From positions 1 to 34,715 of the forward strand of contig JAITMJ010000111.1 in the NCBI GenBank assembly GCA_031277475.1: a DNA stretch of 34,715 nucleotides, in the 5' to 3' direction. Origin of the DNA: Flavobacteriaceae bacterium (GTDB lineage Bacteria; Bacteroidota; Bacteroidia; Flavobacteriales; Weeksellaceae). Below, in pieces: positions 6,737-14,052 of the stretch (positions are counted from its first letter, which is position 1; each line of letters starts with the position of its first letter). Below the pieces are notes generated by a model. The model did no database searches. It saw nothing but the letters and a program-made list of their open reading frames with translations, and was not told where the DNA came from. The translations under genes and the position numbers were made by a program.

Positions 6737-8109
6737 CCACTCTTAATTACATTGATGAACACAAACAGCGTTTTGTGGAAGAACTCTTTGAACTCCTGAA
6801 AATTCCGTCCATCAGCGCGGATTCCGCCTACAAAAATGAGGTTTTAAAATGCGCAGATTTGGTCGCCGAACATCTGAAAAACGCAGGCGCGGACAACGTG
6901 GAAATCTGCCAAACGAAAGGCTATCCCGTAGTTTTCGGAGAAAAAATTTTAGATAAAAATCTGCCGACCGTTTTGGTTTACGGACATTATGACGTTCAGC
7001 CGCCGGATCCGCTCGACGAATGGAAAAAACCACCTTTTGAACCTTACATCGAAAAAACTGAGATTCACCCGAGCGGTGCTATTTTTGCCAGAGGTTCTGC
7101 CGATGATAAAGGTCAGTTTTTTATGCACCTAAAAGCGTTTGAAGCGATGATGAAAACCAATTCGCTGCCTTGCAACGTAAAATTTATTTTGGAAGGTGAA
7201 GAGGAAGTCGGCTCCGCAAATTTGGGAACTTTCGTGAATGAAAATCGGGAAAAATTAGCCTGTGATTGCATCGTGATTTCGGATACGCACATCTATTCCA
7301 ACGAACAACCTACGGTTACTTCCGGACTTCGCGGCTTGAGTTATGTGGAAGTGGAAGTGGAAGGTCCGAGCATAGATTTGCATTCCGGGCTTTACGGCGG
7401 CGCCGTTCCAAACCCGATTCACGTTTTGAGCCGAATGATTGCGAAATTAATAGACGAAAACGGACACATTATGATTGACGGATTTTATGACAACGTGCAA
7501 GAAGTTTCCGCCGAAGAACGCGCCGAAATGAACCGCCTGAAAGACGATCCGGAAAAATTTAAAAAATCCATCGGATTGAAAGGTATTGAAGGCGAAAAAG
7601 GCTACACCACATTGGAAAGAACTTCCATTCGTCCGACTTTGGATTGCAACGGAATTTGGGGCGGCTACATCGGCGAAGGTGCAAAAACCGTGATTCCTTC
7701 AAAAGCATTTGCCAAAATTTCGATGCGTTTGGTGCCGTATCAAACGCCGGAAGAAATCACGGAAAAATTTACCAAACATTTTGAAAAAATCGCTCCGGAC
7801 AACGTGAAAGTGAAAGTAACGCCGCATCACGGCGGAATGCCGTACGTTTTACCGACCGACACCAAAGAATTTATCGCCGCCAAAAAAGCGATGGAATCGG
7901 CTTTTGGAAAAGAAGTTCTGCCATTCAGAGGCGGCGGAAGCATTCCGATTACGGCGATGTTCGAGAAAATTCTCGGCGCAAAATCCGTATTGATGGGCTT
8001 TGGTTTGGATTCCGATGCCATACATTCGCCAAACGAACACTACGGACTTTTCAATTTCTACAAAGGCATTGAAAGTGTTCCGCTGTTTTTTAGGAATTAT
8101 GCGGGGTGA
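6730..8109 (+). CDS. M20 family dipeptidase
   Basis: 459 residues, cytoplasmic (no signal peptide). The co-catalytic di-metal site of M20 enzymes is complete: H86 and D88 in YGHYDVQPP, the bridging aspartate D125 in RGSADDKGQ, the acid pair E158/E159 in LEGEEEVGS, an aspartate in VISDTHIY, and a C-terminal histidine in DAIHSPNEHY. The GLRGLSYVEVEVEGPSIDLHSG stretch is typical of the carnosinase-like dipeptidase subgroup. It hydrolyses dipeptides or similar short peptides. The ATG at 6730 follows the repeated leader; a longer frame from 6652 adds only residues encoded in that leader and in the end of the previous gene, so it was rejected. It probably shares a transcript with the peptidase gene, 52 bases upstream. 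Confidence 0.92.
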   Translation: MQTTLNYIDEHKQRFVEELFELLKIPSISADSAYKNEVLKCADLVAEHLKNAGADNVEICQTKGYPVVFGEKILDKNLPTVLVYGHYDVQPPDPLDEWKKPPFEPYIEKTEIHPSGAIFARGSADDKGQFFMHLKAFEAMMKTNSLPCNVKFILEGEEEVGSANLGTFVNENREKLACDCIVISDTHIYSNEQPTVTSGLRGLSYVEVEVEGPSIDLHSGLYGGAVPNPIHVLSRMIAKLIDENGHIMIDGFYDNVQEVSAEERAEMNRLKDDPEKFKKSIGLKGIEGEKGYTTLERTSIRPTLDCNGIWGGYIGEGAKTVIPSKAFAKISMRLVPYQTPEEITEKFTKHFEKIAPDNVKVKVTPHHGGMPYVLPTDTKEFIAAKKAMESAFGKEVLPFRGGGSIPITAMFEKILGAKSVLMGFGLDSDAIHSPNEHYGLFNFYKGIESVPLFFRNYAG

Positions 8110-8140
8110 TAAGTAATTAGAAATTAGAAATTAGAAATTT
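8109..8140 (+). repeat. Short AAATTAG tandem repeat
   Basis: TAATTAGAAATTAGAAATTA-type units repeat about three times directly after the M20 stop codon. This is one of several low-complexity spacers in the window. Confidence 0.6.
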
Positions 8141-8214
8141 TTTCAAACCCAAAATTATTTCTATATCATTTCCCTGCTCTGTCCAAAATTTTCCGAACGA
8201 AGATCGGTTTCCGG

Positions 8215-8243
8215 TTGCGATTGATAATTGATACTTAAATTTG
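8215..8243 (+). promoter_or_regulatory. Promoter for the AraC-type regulator
   Basis: TTG at 8215-8217 and TAAATTTG at 8236-8243, 18 bases apart, match the Bacteroidota promoter pattern, 34 bases before the ATG at 8278. Confidence 0.6.
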
Positions 8244-8277
8244 CATCAATGAAATAAATTAAAAGATTGTCAATCCA

Positions 8278-9120
8278 ATGAGCGAAATTTATAATCTTCC
8301 CGATGATTTTTTTAATGGCAATCCTGCCGAAACGGGTTGTTATTTTTATCAAACTAAAAAATCATCGGAGAAAAATAAAGTAATTTTCAGCCAAAATCTT
8401 TTGTGTCTGCTGCTGGAAGGAGAAAAAACACTTTATTATGAAGATACTTTAACAAAAATCAGCAAGGCAACATTCTTTTTGCTGCCGAAAGGAAACGTGC
8501 TGATGAGCGAGAAAATAAGTGAAATCAAAAAATACGAAAGTATTCTTATATTTTTTTCCGATGATTTTTTGAATGATTTTATCATAAGAAATAATATCAC
8601 TGTTCCGAAAAAAACGAATAAGAGCAATACAACGCCGACAAAAGATGAATTCATCCGAAATTTTGAAGCCTCACTATTGCTTTTAAAACAAACCATTGCT
8701 AAAGACGAAAAATTATGCAGTATAAAAACAGAGGAAATTTTGTTGTATCTGTATCGAAAATTTCAAAATACGATGTTGAATTTTCTACAAAATGCCTTAA
8801 CCGGAAACTCAAATTTTACATTTAAAAAATTAATAAAAAACAATCTTTATCAAAATTTGTCTGTTAAAGAACTTGCTTTTCTTTCCAACATGAGCGTATC
8901 TTCATTTAAAAGAAAATTTTCCGAAATTTATCAAACATCTCCCCGTAAATATTTTATAAAAGAAAGAATGGAAAAAGCAAAAAGAGAATTGTTGAATCAT
9001 AAAAAACCTTCCGATTTTTTTTATGATTTGGGATACGAAAATCTTTCTTCGTTCAGTAATGAATTTAAAAAATATTTTGGTGCTTCGCCCAAGTTTTTCT
9101 GCAAAAAAATGAACGTTTAG
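8278..9120 (+). CDS. AraC family transcriptional regulator
   Basis: 280 residues. The C-terminal 100 residues contain the two helix-turn-helix units of the family: NLSVKELAFLSNMSVSSFKRKFSEIYQTSPRKYFIKERMEKA-type first unit and the PSDFFYDLGYENLSSFSNEFKKYFGASPKFF second unit, including the conserved Y-x-x-x-S-F-x-x-x-F-K-x-x-x-G-x-S-P pattern. The N-terminal domain (about 1-150) resembles a cupin-like sensor with short strands; its ligand is unknown. It is followed 72 bases downstream by the PEBP gene on the same strand, a possible target, but that is only positional. Confidence 0.9.
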   Translation: MSEIYNLPDDFFNGNPAETGCYFYQTKKSSEKNKVIFSQNLLCLLLEGEKTLYYEDTLTKISKATFFLLPKGNVLMSEKISEIKKYESILIFFSDDFLNDFIIRNNITVPKKTNKSNTTPTKDEFIRNFEASLLLLKQTIAKDEKLCSIKTEEILLYLYRKFQNTMLNFLQNALTGNSNFTFKKLIKNNLYQNLSVKELAFLSNMSVSSFKRKFSEIYQTSPRKYFIKERMEKAKRELLNHKKPSDFFYDLGYENLSSFSNEFKKYFGASPKFFCKKMNV

Positions 9121-9192
9121 CGCAAGTTTTTGAGCGGGTAAATAAACACCGGAACAAAAATTTTCCGTGAACTTTGCAGAAAAATTAAGATA

Positions 9193-9735
9193 ATGAAAAG
9201 AATAGTTTTTTCTTTTACGACGCTAATGGTCGTATTTCAGAGTTTTGCTCAAACTTTTACTTTAAAGAGCAATGAATTGGGCGGACAGGCATCATCAAAA
9301 CAAATGGCAAACTTCAACGGATGTTCGGGAGAAAATATTTCCCCGCAACTGTTTTGGGAAAACGCACCGAAGGATACCAAAAGTTTTGCCGTAACCATTT
9401 ATGATGAAAACGCACCGACAGGAAGCGGTTGGTGGCATTGGCTTATTTTTGATATTCCTTCTTCCGTAACCGAATTAAAATCAGGAGCGGGAAATATAAA
9501 TGGTAAGTCAGTTCCCGAAAATGCCATTCAAAGTAAAAACGATTTTGGATTTTTGGGATATGGCGGTCCTTGTCCTCCAAAAGGTAGCGGTTTTCACAAA
9601 TATACCGTTACTGTTTATGCTTTGAAAGTTGATAAACTTGGGTTGGATGCCGACGCCAATCCGCCTTTGGCAGGATTTTATTTAGAACAAAATGTTATTG
9701 AAAAATCCTCATTGATATTTTATTCAAAATTGTAA
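9193..9735 (+). CDS. PEBP / YbhB-YbcL (Raf kinase inhibitor-like) family protein, exported
   Basis: 180 residues with a signal peptide (1-20, ending SFAQ). Family motifs are present: SPQLFWENAPKDTKSFAVTIYDENAP, the GWWHWLIFDIP anion-pocket segment, and GGPCPPKGSGFHKYTVTVYAL, the G-P-x-P-P-x-G-x-H-x-Y motif. Bacterial YbhB/YbcL proteins have no firmly established reaction. It is preceded by the weak -7-like sequence GAACTTTG near 9167-9174. Confidence 0.9.
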   Translation: MKRIVFSFTTLMVVFQSFAQTFTLKSNELGGQASSKQMANFNGCSGENISPQLFWENAPKDTKSFAVTIYDENAPTGSGWWHWLIFDIPSSVTELKSGAGNINGKSVPENAIQSKNDFGFLGYGGPCPPKGSGFHKYTVTVYALKVDKLGLDADANPPLAGFYLEQNVIEKSSLIFYSKL

Positions 9736-9782
9736 CAATAGACTTATAATAATTTTAAATTTACAACACAAAAAATTCTACT

Positions 9783-10352
9783 ATGGAAAATAATTATTTA
9801 GAAAGTGCGAAAAAGCAATTTGAATATTACAAAATGTTGGGCGAGAAAACATTTTCGCAAGTTTCGGATGAGCAATTATTTTGGCAATATAATGAAGAAA
9901 GCAACAGCATTGCAACGATTGTGAAACATCTTTGGGGCAATATGCTCTCGCGGTGGACGGATTTTTTAGCCTCAGACGGCGAAAAAAATTGGCGAAACCG
10001 AGAAGCGGAATTTGAAAACGACATCGCCGATAAAACCGAACTTTTAGAAAAATGGAATGAAGGTTGGCACTATTTATTTAACGCCATAAATCCTTTGACA
10101 GAAACGGATTTAGCGAAAGAAATTTTCATCCGAAATCAGGGACATTCCGTTGTGGAAGCGATAAATCGGCAGTTGGCGCATTATGCTTATCACGTCGGGC
10201 AAATGGTTTTTATCGGAAAAATGCTTGCCGAAAAATGGACGTCGCTTTCTATTCCCAAAGGGAAATCAAATCAATTTAATGACGATAAATTTGCGCAGGA
10301 AAAACACCGGCAACATTTTACGGATGAATTTTTGAACAAAAACAAAGAATAA
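9783..10352 (+). CDS. DUF1572 / DinB-superfamily protein
   Basis: 189 residues with the DinB-type three-histidine metal site: H49 (IVKHLWGNML), H133 and H137 (LAHYAYHVGQMVFIGK). The W-rich stretch RWTDFLASDGEKNWRNREAEF is typical of DUF1572. Function is unknown; thiol-dependent metalloenzyme chemistry is the usual suggestion for the superfamily. Its last 16 codons and the following spacer are repeated at 11888-11985, where they precede the pentapeptide gene. Confidence 0.88.
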   Translation: MENNYLESAKKQFEYYKMLGEKTFSQVSDEQLFWQYNEESNSIATIVKHLWGNMLSRWTDFLASDGEKNWRNREAEFENDIADKTELLEKWNEGWHYLFNAINPLTETDLAKEIFIRNQGHSVVEAINRQLAHYAYHVGQMVFIGKMLAEKWTSLSIPKGKSNQFNDDKFAQEKHRQHFTDEFLNKNKE

Positions 10353-10402
10353 GAATATGCCGGAAAAAAAGCAACTTTCAACCCAATGACGAAACAGAAA
10401 AT
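10300..10402 (+). repeat. Direct repeat A flanking the ATPase gene
   Basis: This stretch covers the end of the DUF1572 gene, its spacer and the first codons of what looks like a pentapeptide-protein start. It matches 11888-11985 with about six substitutions, one 6-base gap (AAAAAC present here, absent there) and one single-base indel. Shared segments include CAACATTTTACGGATGAATT and ACTTTCAACCCAATGAC/C. Confidence 0.9.
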
Positions 10403-10424
10403 TTGTAAATTATCCTATCAGTAA
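10386..10424 (+). pseudogene. Truncated start of a pentapeptide-protein gene
   Basis: The ATG at 10386 opens MTKQKICKLSYQ and then a stop. The first four residues and the upstream bases match the intact pentapeptide-repeat gene at 11968 (MTKQENYIQDK). The reading frame is lost within 12 codons, just where the minus-strand ATPase gene begins to overlap. Confidence 0.6.
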
Positions 10425-11587
10425 AGCATTCCAAACTGCCAAAGCGGAATAATATTTGAGTAGCCAAATTCAATATTGTCTTTCACCACAAATCCTTTTG
10501 CAACATCCTTAATCTGTTTCTGTTTTTTGCTCTTTCCTCCCACCTCAAAAGTCATATCACTTATCTGAAAATCAGAAACAGGCGAAGCAAAAATATCGTA
10601 TTTTGCTTTTAATTGATTAAAAAAGAATGTTTCACGCACATTGCCAATGTTCGGCTGTTCCGCAATCAGACCGTATTGTAGATTTGTATTGTCTAAATAC
10701 ACTTTATCTATTTTCCCAAAACCATTAATTCCACCTGCTGCATCGCGCAGTTGCCCAATCAGACCGGACTCTTCAATGTGAAGAAAATAATCGGATATAT
10801 TATTTCGGCTTGTGCCCAAAAGAGAGGCAATGTTTGTGAAATTAGGCTTGAATGGAACATTTTGCGCAATAATTGCCATCAGTTGCTTAAGTTTTCTGCC
10901 TGTCGCCACATTCATATCGGCATATTGGGGAATATCAATTTCAAGTGTTTGGCTGACAATCTGTTGTAAACGAATAGAAAAATCTTCTTCCTGCATAAAC
11001 GGATAATAACCGCAACGCAAATATTCTTCAAACAAGGGCAACGGATGTTCGATTTCGGGAATTTCTACCTTGTGTTCAATAATTTCCTGCAATGAATATG
11101 TGTTCGATTGAATGCCTTTGAACATTGCCAAAAATTCGCGAAACGACAAGCCCTGCATTTTGTACATCACGGCGCGACGGCTCAAATCGGCGGCACCTCT
11201 GTTAATATCAAGCACCGAAGATCCTGTAAAGACCACTTTCAGGCGCGGGTGGTAGTCGTATATCATTTTCAATTCGCGCGACCATTCTTTATACTTGTGT
11301 ATTTCGTCAATAAACAACGTTTTACCGCCTCGTTTTTCAAATTCGTCTGCCAAATCAAGCAAAGTGTGCGAAGCAAAATAAAAATCGTCTGCCGTAGCAT
11401 ACAGCGTTTCTTCGGCAGGTAATTCCAATTTAATGTGTTGCAAAATCAGTGTAGTTTTGCCCACGCCACGCGCTCCTGTCAAACCAATCATTCGCGCTTT
11501 CCAGTTGATTGTGCTAAAGTTATACCGTTGAAAATCAGTGCTTGTTTCCCTCAGCAACTTGTGATAATATGCCTTTAAACTTTCCAT
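10418..11587 (-). CDS. AAA family ATPase (DUF4143 type)
   Basis: About 389 residues from the ATG at 11587. Walker A is G38-A-R-G-V-G-K-T45 (GLTGARGVGKTTLIL). Walker B is TLFIDEIHKYKEWSRELK, followed by the sensor-like KVVFTGSSVLDI. The C-terminal half has the DUF4143-type nuclease-like region (VYLDNTNLQYGLI, ETFFFNQLKAKYDI, DMTFEVGGKSKKQKQI). Such proteins are common in Bacteroidota, but their role is not established. The frame extends to 11626, but a TATATTTG box (11606-11613, minus strand) sits inside that extension, so transcription probably starts downstream and M14 is the likelier start. It lies between two copies of a 100-bp repeat. Confidence 0.88.
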   Translation of the reverse strand: MESLKAYYHKLLRETSTDFQRYNFSTINWKARMIGLTGARGVGKTTLILQHIKLELPAEETLYATADDFYFASHTLLDLADEFEKRGGKTLFIDEIHKYKEWSRELKMIYDYHPRLKVVFTGSSVLDINRGAADLSRRAVMYKMQGLSFREFLAMFKGIQSNTYSLQEIIEHKVEIPEIEHPLPLFEEYLRCGYYPFMQEEDFSIRLQQIVSQTLEIDIPQYADMNVATGRKLKQLMAIIAQNVPFKPNFTNIASLLGTSRNNISDYFLHIEESGLIGQLRDAAGGINGFGKIDKVYLDNTNLQYGLIAEQPNIGNVRETFFFNQLKAKYDIFASPVSDFQISDMTFEVGGKSKKQKQIKDVAKGFVVKDNIEFGYSNIIPLWQFGMLY

Positions 11588-11605
11588 ATCAACATCATTT
11601 TTCTG

Positions 11606-11613
11606 CAAATATA
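11606..11613 (-). promoter_or_regulatory. -7 box for the ATPase gene
   Basis: On the minus strand it reads TATATTTG, ending 18 bases before the ATG at 11587. The -33 region is not a clear match, so this rests on the -7 box only. Confidence 0.45.
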
Positions 11614-11887
11614 TGTGTTTTTGCATAAATAAAATGCAATATTCGGATAAATTGCATTTTTTTCGTGCAATTTTAATGACGTGGCAAAATCAAACTAAAT
11701 GGTGCGAATATAAAAATTCTTGCACGCACGCCGCTCACCGTCGGCTAAAAATCAAGGGATTTTTCGTAACTTCGTTGCCCTTTAAAAAAGTCATTATTCG
11801 GAACACTGACAGATGAAAGCGGTTTTATTTGCGAAAGAAAACGGAAAAATCATGAATAAAGAATATGGGGAAATAAATTCTGTATCT

Positions 11888-11985
11888 AAAAACACCGACA
11901 ACATTTTACGGATGAATTTTTGAACAAAGAATAAGATTATGCCGGAAAAAATACTACTTTCAACCCAATGACCAAACAGGAAAAT
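11888..11985 (+). repeat. Direct repeat B flanking the ATPase gene
   Basis: Second copy of the stretch at 10300-10402, here running into the intact pentapeptide-repeat gene. See the entry for copy A for the differences. Confidence 0.9.
11890..11934 (+). pseudogene. Remnant of a DUF1572 gene 3' end
   Basis: Read in the frame of the intact gene at 9783, these bases give KHRQHFTDEFLNKE and a stop, against KHRQHFTDEFLNKNKE at the intact C-terminus. An in-frame TAA lies immediately upstream (11887-11889), so only the tail is left. Confidence 0.7.
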
Positions 11986-12513
11986 TACATACAAGACAAA
12001 ACTTTTGACAAAAATGATTTGCCGGAAAAAGGCGAATACGAAAATTGTATTTTCAGCAGTTGCGATTTTGCCGATAAGGATTTTTCCGGGTTTAAGTTTG
12101 CGGACTGCACATTTAAAGATTGCAATTTCAGCTTGGCAAAACTCAATAAAACGGCATTTCGGGACGTCAAATTTATAGACTGCAAAATGTTGGGGCTTCG
12201 CTTTGACACCTGCAACGAATTCGGACTTTCTTTTTCGTTTGAGGGTTGCCAATTAAATCACGCTACGTTTTACAAAACGAAAATTAAAAAGACCGTTTTC
12301 AAAAATTCACAGTTGCAGGAAACTGATTTTACGGAAGCCGACTTGACAAGCGCCGTGTTTGACAACTGTAATTTAACACAAGCCGTTTTTGACCACACAT
12401 TGCTTGAAAAAGCCGACTTTCGCACCTCCTACAATTATTCTATTAACCCCGAAATCAACAGAATCAGGAAAGAAAAACGTTTTTTAATTGTCGTACAGAG
12501 TCTGTCTAATTAA
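11968..12513 (+). CDS. Pentapeptide-repeat protein
   Basis: 181 residues built from A(D/N)LxF-like five-residue units, visible from about residue 25 onward: CIFSSCDFADKDFSGFKFAD, CTFKDCNFSLAKLNKTAF, then further units to ADLTSAVFDNCNLTQAVFDH and LLEKADFRTSYNYSI. The chain should fold as a right-handed quadrilateral beta-helix, as in Qnr/MfpA-type DNA mimics, but a gyrase role cannot be read from sequence. It ends in a short basic tail (RIRKEKRF). The start and upstream bases are duplicated next to the DUF1572 gene, which suggests that the two genes were originally adjacent. Confidence 0.9.
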   Translation: MTKQENYIQDKTFDKNDLPEKGEYENCIFSSCDFADKDFSGFKFADCTFKDCNFSLAKLNKTAFRDVKFIDCKMLGLRFDTCNEFGLSFSFEGCQLNHATFYKTKIKKTVFKNSQLQETDFTEADLTSAVFDNCNLTQAVFDHTLLEKADFRTSYNYSINPEINRIRKEKRFLIVVQSLSN

Positions 12514-12526
12514 TGTGTAAAATTTT

Positions 12527-12543
12527 GATAGGCTCAATCTGAC
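12527..12543 (-). repeat. Dispersed 17-base repeat, inverted copy
   Basis: GATAGGCTCAATCTGAC here is the exact reverse complement of 34325-34341. It lies in the 287-base spacer between the pentapeptide gene and the FadL-like gene, which otherwise holds only the promoter noted separately. Confidence 0.75.
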
Positions 12544-12775
12544 GAATTTTATTGCGCTGAGCAAAATCGGAGTGTTGAATTGTAAATACGCAAAAAAATC
12601 GCAGGTCACATCATAAGTTCAATTTTAGTTTTCACAAATCGCTATGCTGCAACTACTAAATTTAAAACTCCGTAAATAATTATTTATCAATTAATTATAT
12701 TTTTAAATAATTTTAAGATGATTGATTGTAAACAAAAAATTTAAGATAATTTAACACATTAATCAAAAATAATTT

Positions 12776-12783
12776 TATATTTG
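12776..12783 (+). promoter_or_regulatory. -7 box for the FadL-SGNH operon
   Basis: TATATTTG lies 17 bases before the ATG at 12801. No good -33 TTTG is present at the expected distance. Confidence 0.45.
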
Positions 12784-12800
12784 AGAATCTATAATTAATA

Positions 12801-14045
12801 ATGAATATGAAAAAACTATTTGTTTTAACGACAATTTTAGCAGGAGCAATGCTTTATGCAGGCGGCTTTCGCGTGTCGTTGCAAGGTGTAAAACAACTTG
12901 CGATGGCACACACGAGTGCTCATGCCGAAGATGCAAGTGTTGCGTTTTTCAATCCGGCGGGAATTTCTTTTATCCCCGCTAAATTGAGCGTCGCAGCGGG
13001 AGGTTTTGGAACGTTTTCTAAAATCACGTTTCAAAACAGGTCCACAATGCAATCCTACGAAACCGACAATCCGGTAGGAACGCCGATGTACGCGGCTGTA
13101 GCCTACAAAATCATCGACGATGTTTCCGTAGGATTTAGTTTTACCACACCTTTCGGAAGCACGATTGATTGGGGCGAGGATTGGGAAGGTAAAGAATTGG
13201 TGCAGAAAATGGAACTGAGAGCGATGTATTTTCAACCGATGGTTTCTGTGAAATTAGCACCTTGGGTAGCGTTTGGAGCGAGCTATATTTATGCCACCGG
13301 AAAAGTGGATTGGGATAAAGCCGTAACGCAATTTGACGGAACACTGAATCTGAGCGACGATAAAGCCACAGGAAGCGGTTTCGGAATCGGGTTTTATTTT
13401 CAGCCAAGCGATAAACTCGACGTCAGCGTTGCGTATCGTTCGCCGGTGGATATGAAAGCCAAAAACGGCGTGGCAACGTTTAATGTTTCTCCAAGTTTGT
13501 TCCCGCTGATAGGCGTGGATGCGAACGGACAAGATAAATTCAAAGCCACTTTGCCTTTGGTAGATGAGTACACGATTGGTATTACCTACAAAATCACTCC
13601 GAAATGGCTGATGTCCGCAGATTTTAATTATACCGGCTGGAGCGAATATTACAACTTGCTGTTGGATTTTGAAAATGCACCGATTGGAAATATTGACGAA
13701 GATGAAACCATGCTTCTAACTCCGAAAAATTTCCACAATACGCGCACCATTCGCCTCGGAACCGAATATAAATTCAGTGATATGTTTGCAGGAAGGCTCG
13801 GTTGGTACTACGACGAATCTCCTTATGAAGATAAAGATTTCATCGCAGAAACGCCGTCTTTTGATGCCAATGTGATTACCGCAGGTATCGGTCTGAATTT
13901 CGGAAGTTTCGGTGTGGATATCGCCGCCGCAAAATCTTTCCCGAAAAGCAGAAATGTAGATAATATGTATTACGACTTCTACGGACAAGCCAAAGCACAA
14001 ACTTTGTATTTGGGACTTGGACTTAGATATAACCTCATTAAATAA
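12801..14045 (+). CDS. OmpP1/FadL family outer-membrane transporter
   Basis: 414 residues, signal peptide 1-20 (ending AMLYAGG). The N-terminal GGFRVSLQGVKQLAMAHTSAHAEDASVAFFNPAGISF stretch is the family hallmark (A-x-x-x-D-A-S-x-x-x-x-N-P-A-G). It is followed by alternating beta strands (AVAYKIIDDVSVGFSFTTPFG, LDVSVAYRSPVDMKAKNG, WLMSADFNYTGWSEY) and a C-terminal strand, LYLGLGLRYNLI. It is a 14-stranded beta-barrel for hydrophobic compounds such as long-chain fatty acids. It is followed after 7 bases by an SGNH lipoprotein gene, so the pair is probably one operon. Start could be the ATG at 12801 or 12807. Confidence 0.92.
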   Translation: MNMKKLFVLTTILAGAMLYAGGFRVSLQGVKQLAMAHTSAHAEDASVAFFNPAGISFIPAKLSVAAGGFGTFSKITFQNRSTMQSYETDNPVGTPMYAAVAYKIIDDVSVGFSFTTPFGSTIDWGEDWEGKELVQKMELRAMYFQPMVSVKLAPWVAFGASYIYATGKVDWDKAVTQFDGTLNLSDDKATGSGFGIGFYFQPSDKLDVSVAYRSPVDMKAKNGVATFNVSPSLFPLIGVDANGQDKFKATLPLVDEYTIGITYKITPKWLMSADFNYTGWSEYYNLLLDFENAPIGNIDEDETMLLTPKNFHNTRTIRLGTEYKFSDMFAGRLGWYYDESPYEDKDFIAETPSFDANVITAGIGLNFGSFGVDIAAAKSFPKSRNVDNMYYDFYGQAKAQTLYLGLGLRYNLIK

Positions 14046-14052
14046 AACGAAC

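Larger units (their letters stand above)
11588..11967. other. Gene-free gap between ATPase and pentapeptide gene
   Basis: It holds the ATPase -7 box (11606-11613), about 270 bases with no recognisable gene, direct repeat B (11888-11985) and a remnant of a DUF1572 gene end (11890-11934). A 36-codon frame starts at ATG 11813 and ends within the repeat. It matches nothing I recognise and is not called. Confidence 0.6.

Noticed and set aside
11813..11923. 36-codon frame starting MKAVLFAKENGKIMN
   Set aside because: It ends in the duplicated repeat and matches nothing I recognise; perhaps a remnant, but not supported as a gene.
10300..11985. ATPase between direct repeats considered as an insertion sequence or integron cassette
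   Set aside because: The repeats are made of neighbouring host genes, are too long for a target duplication, and no transposase or integrase is encoded.
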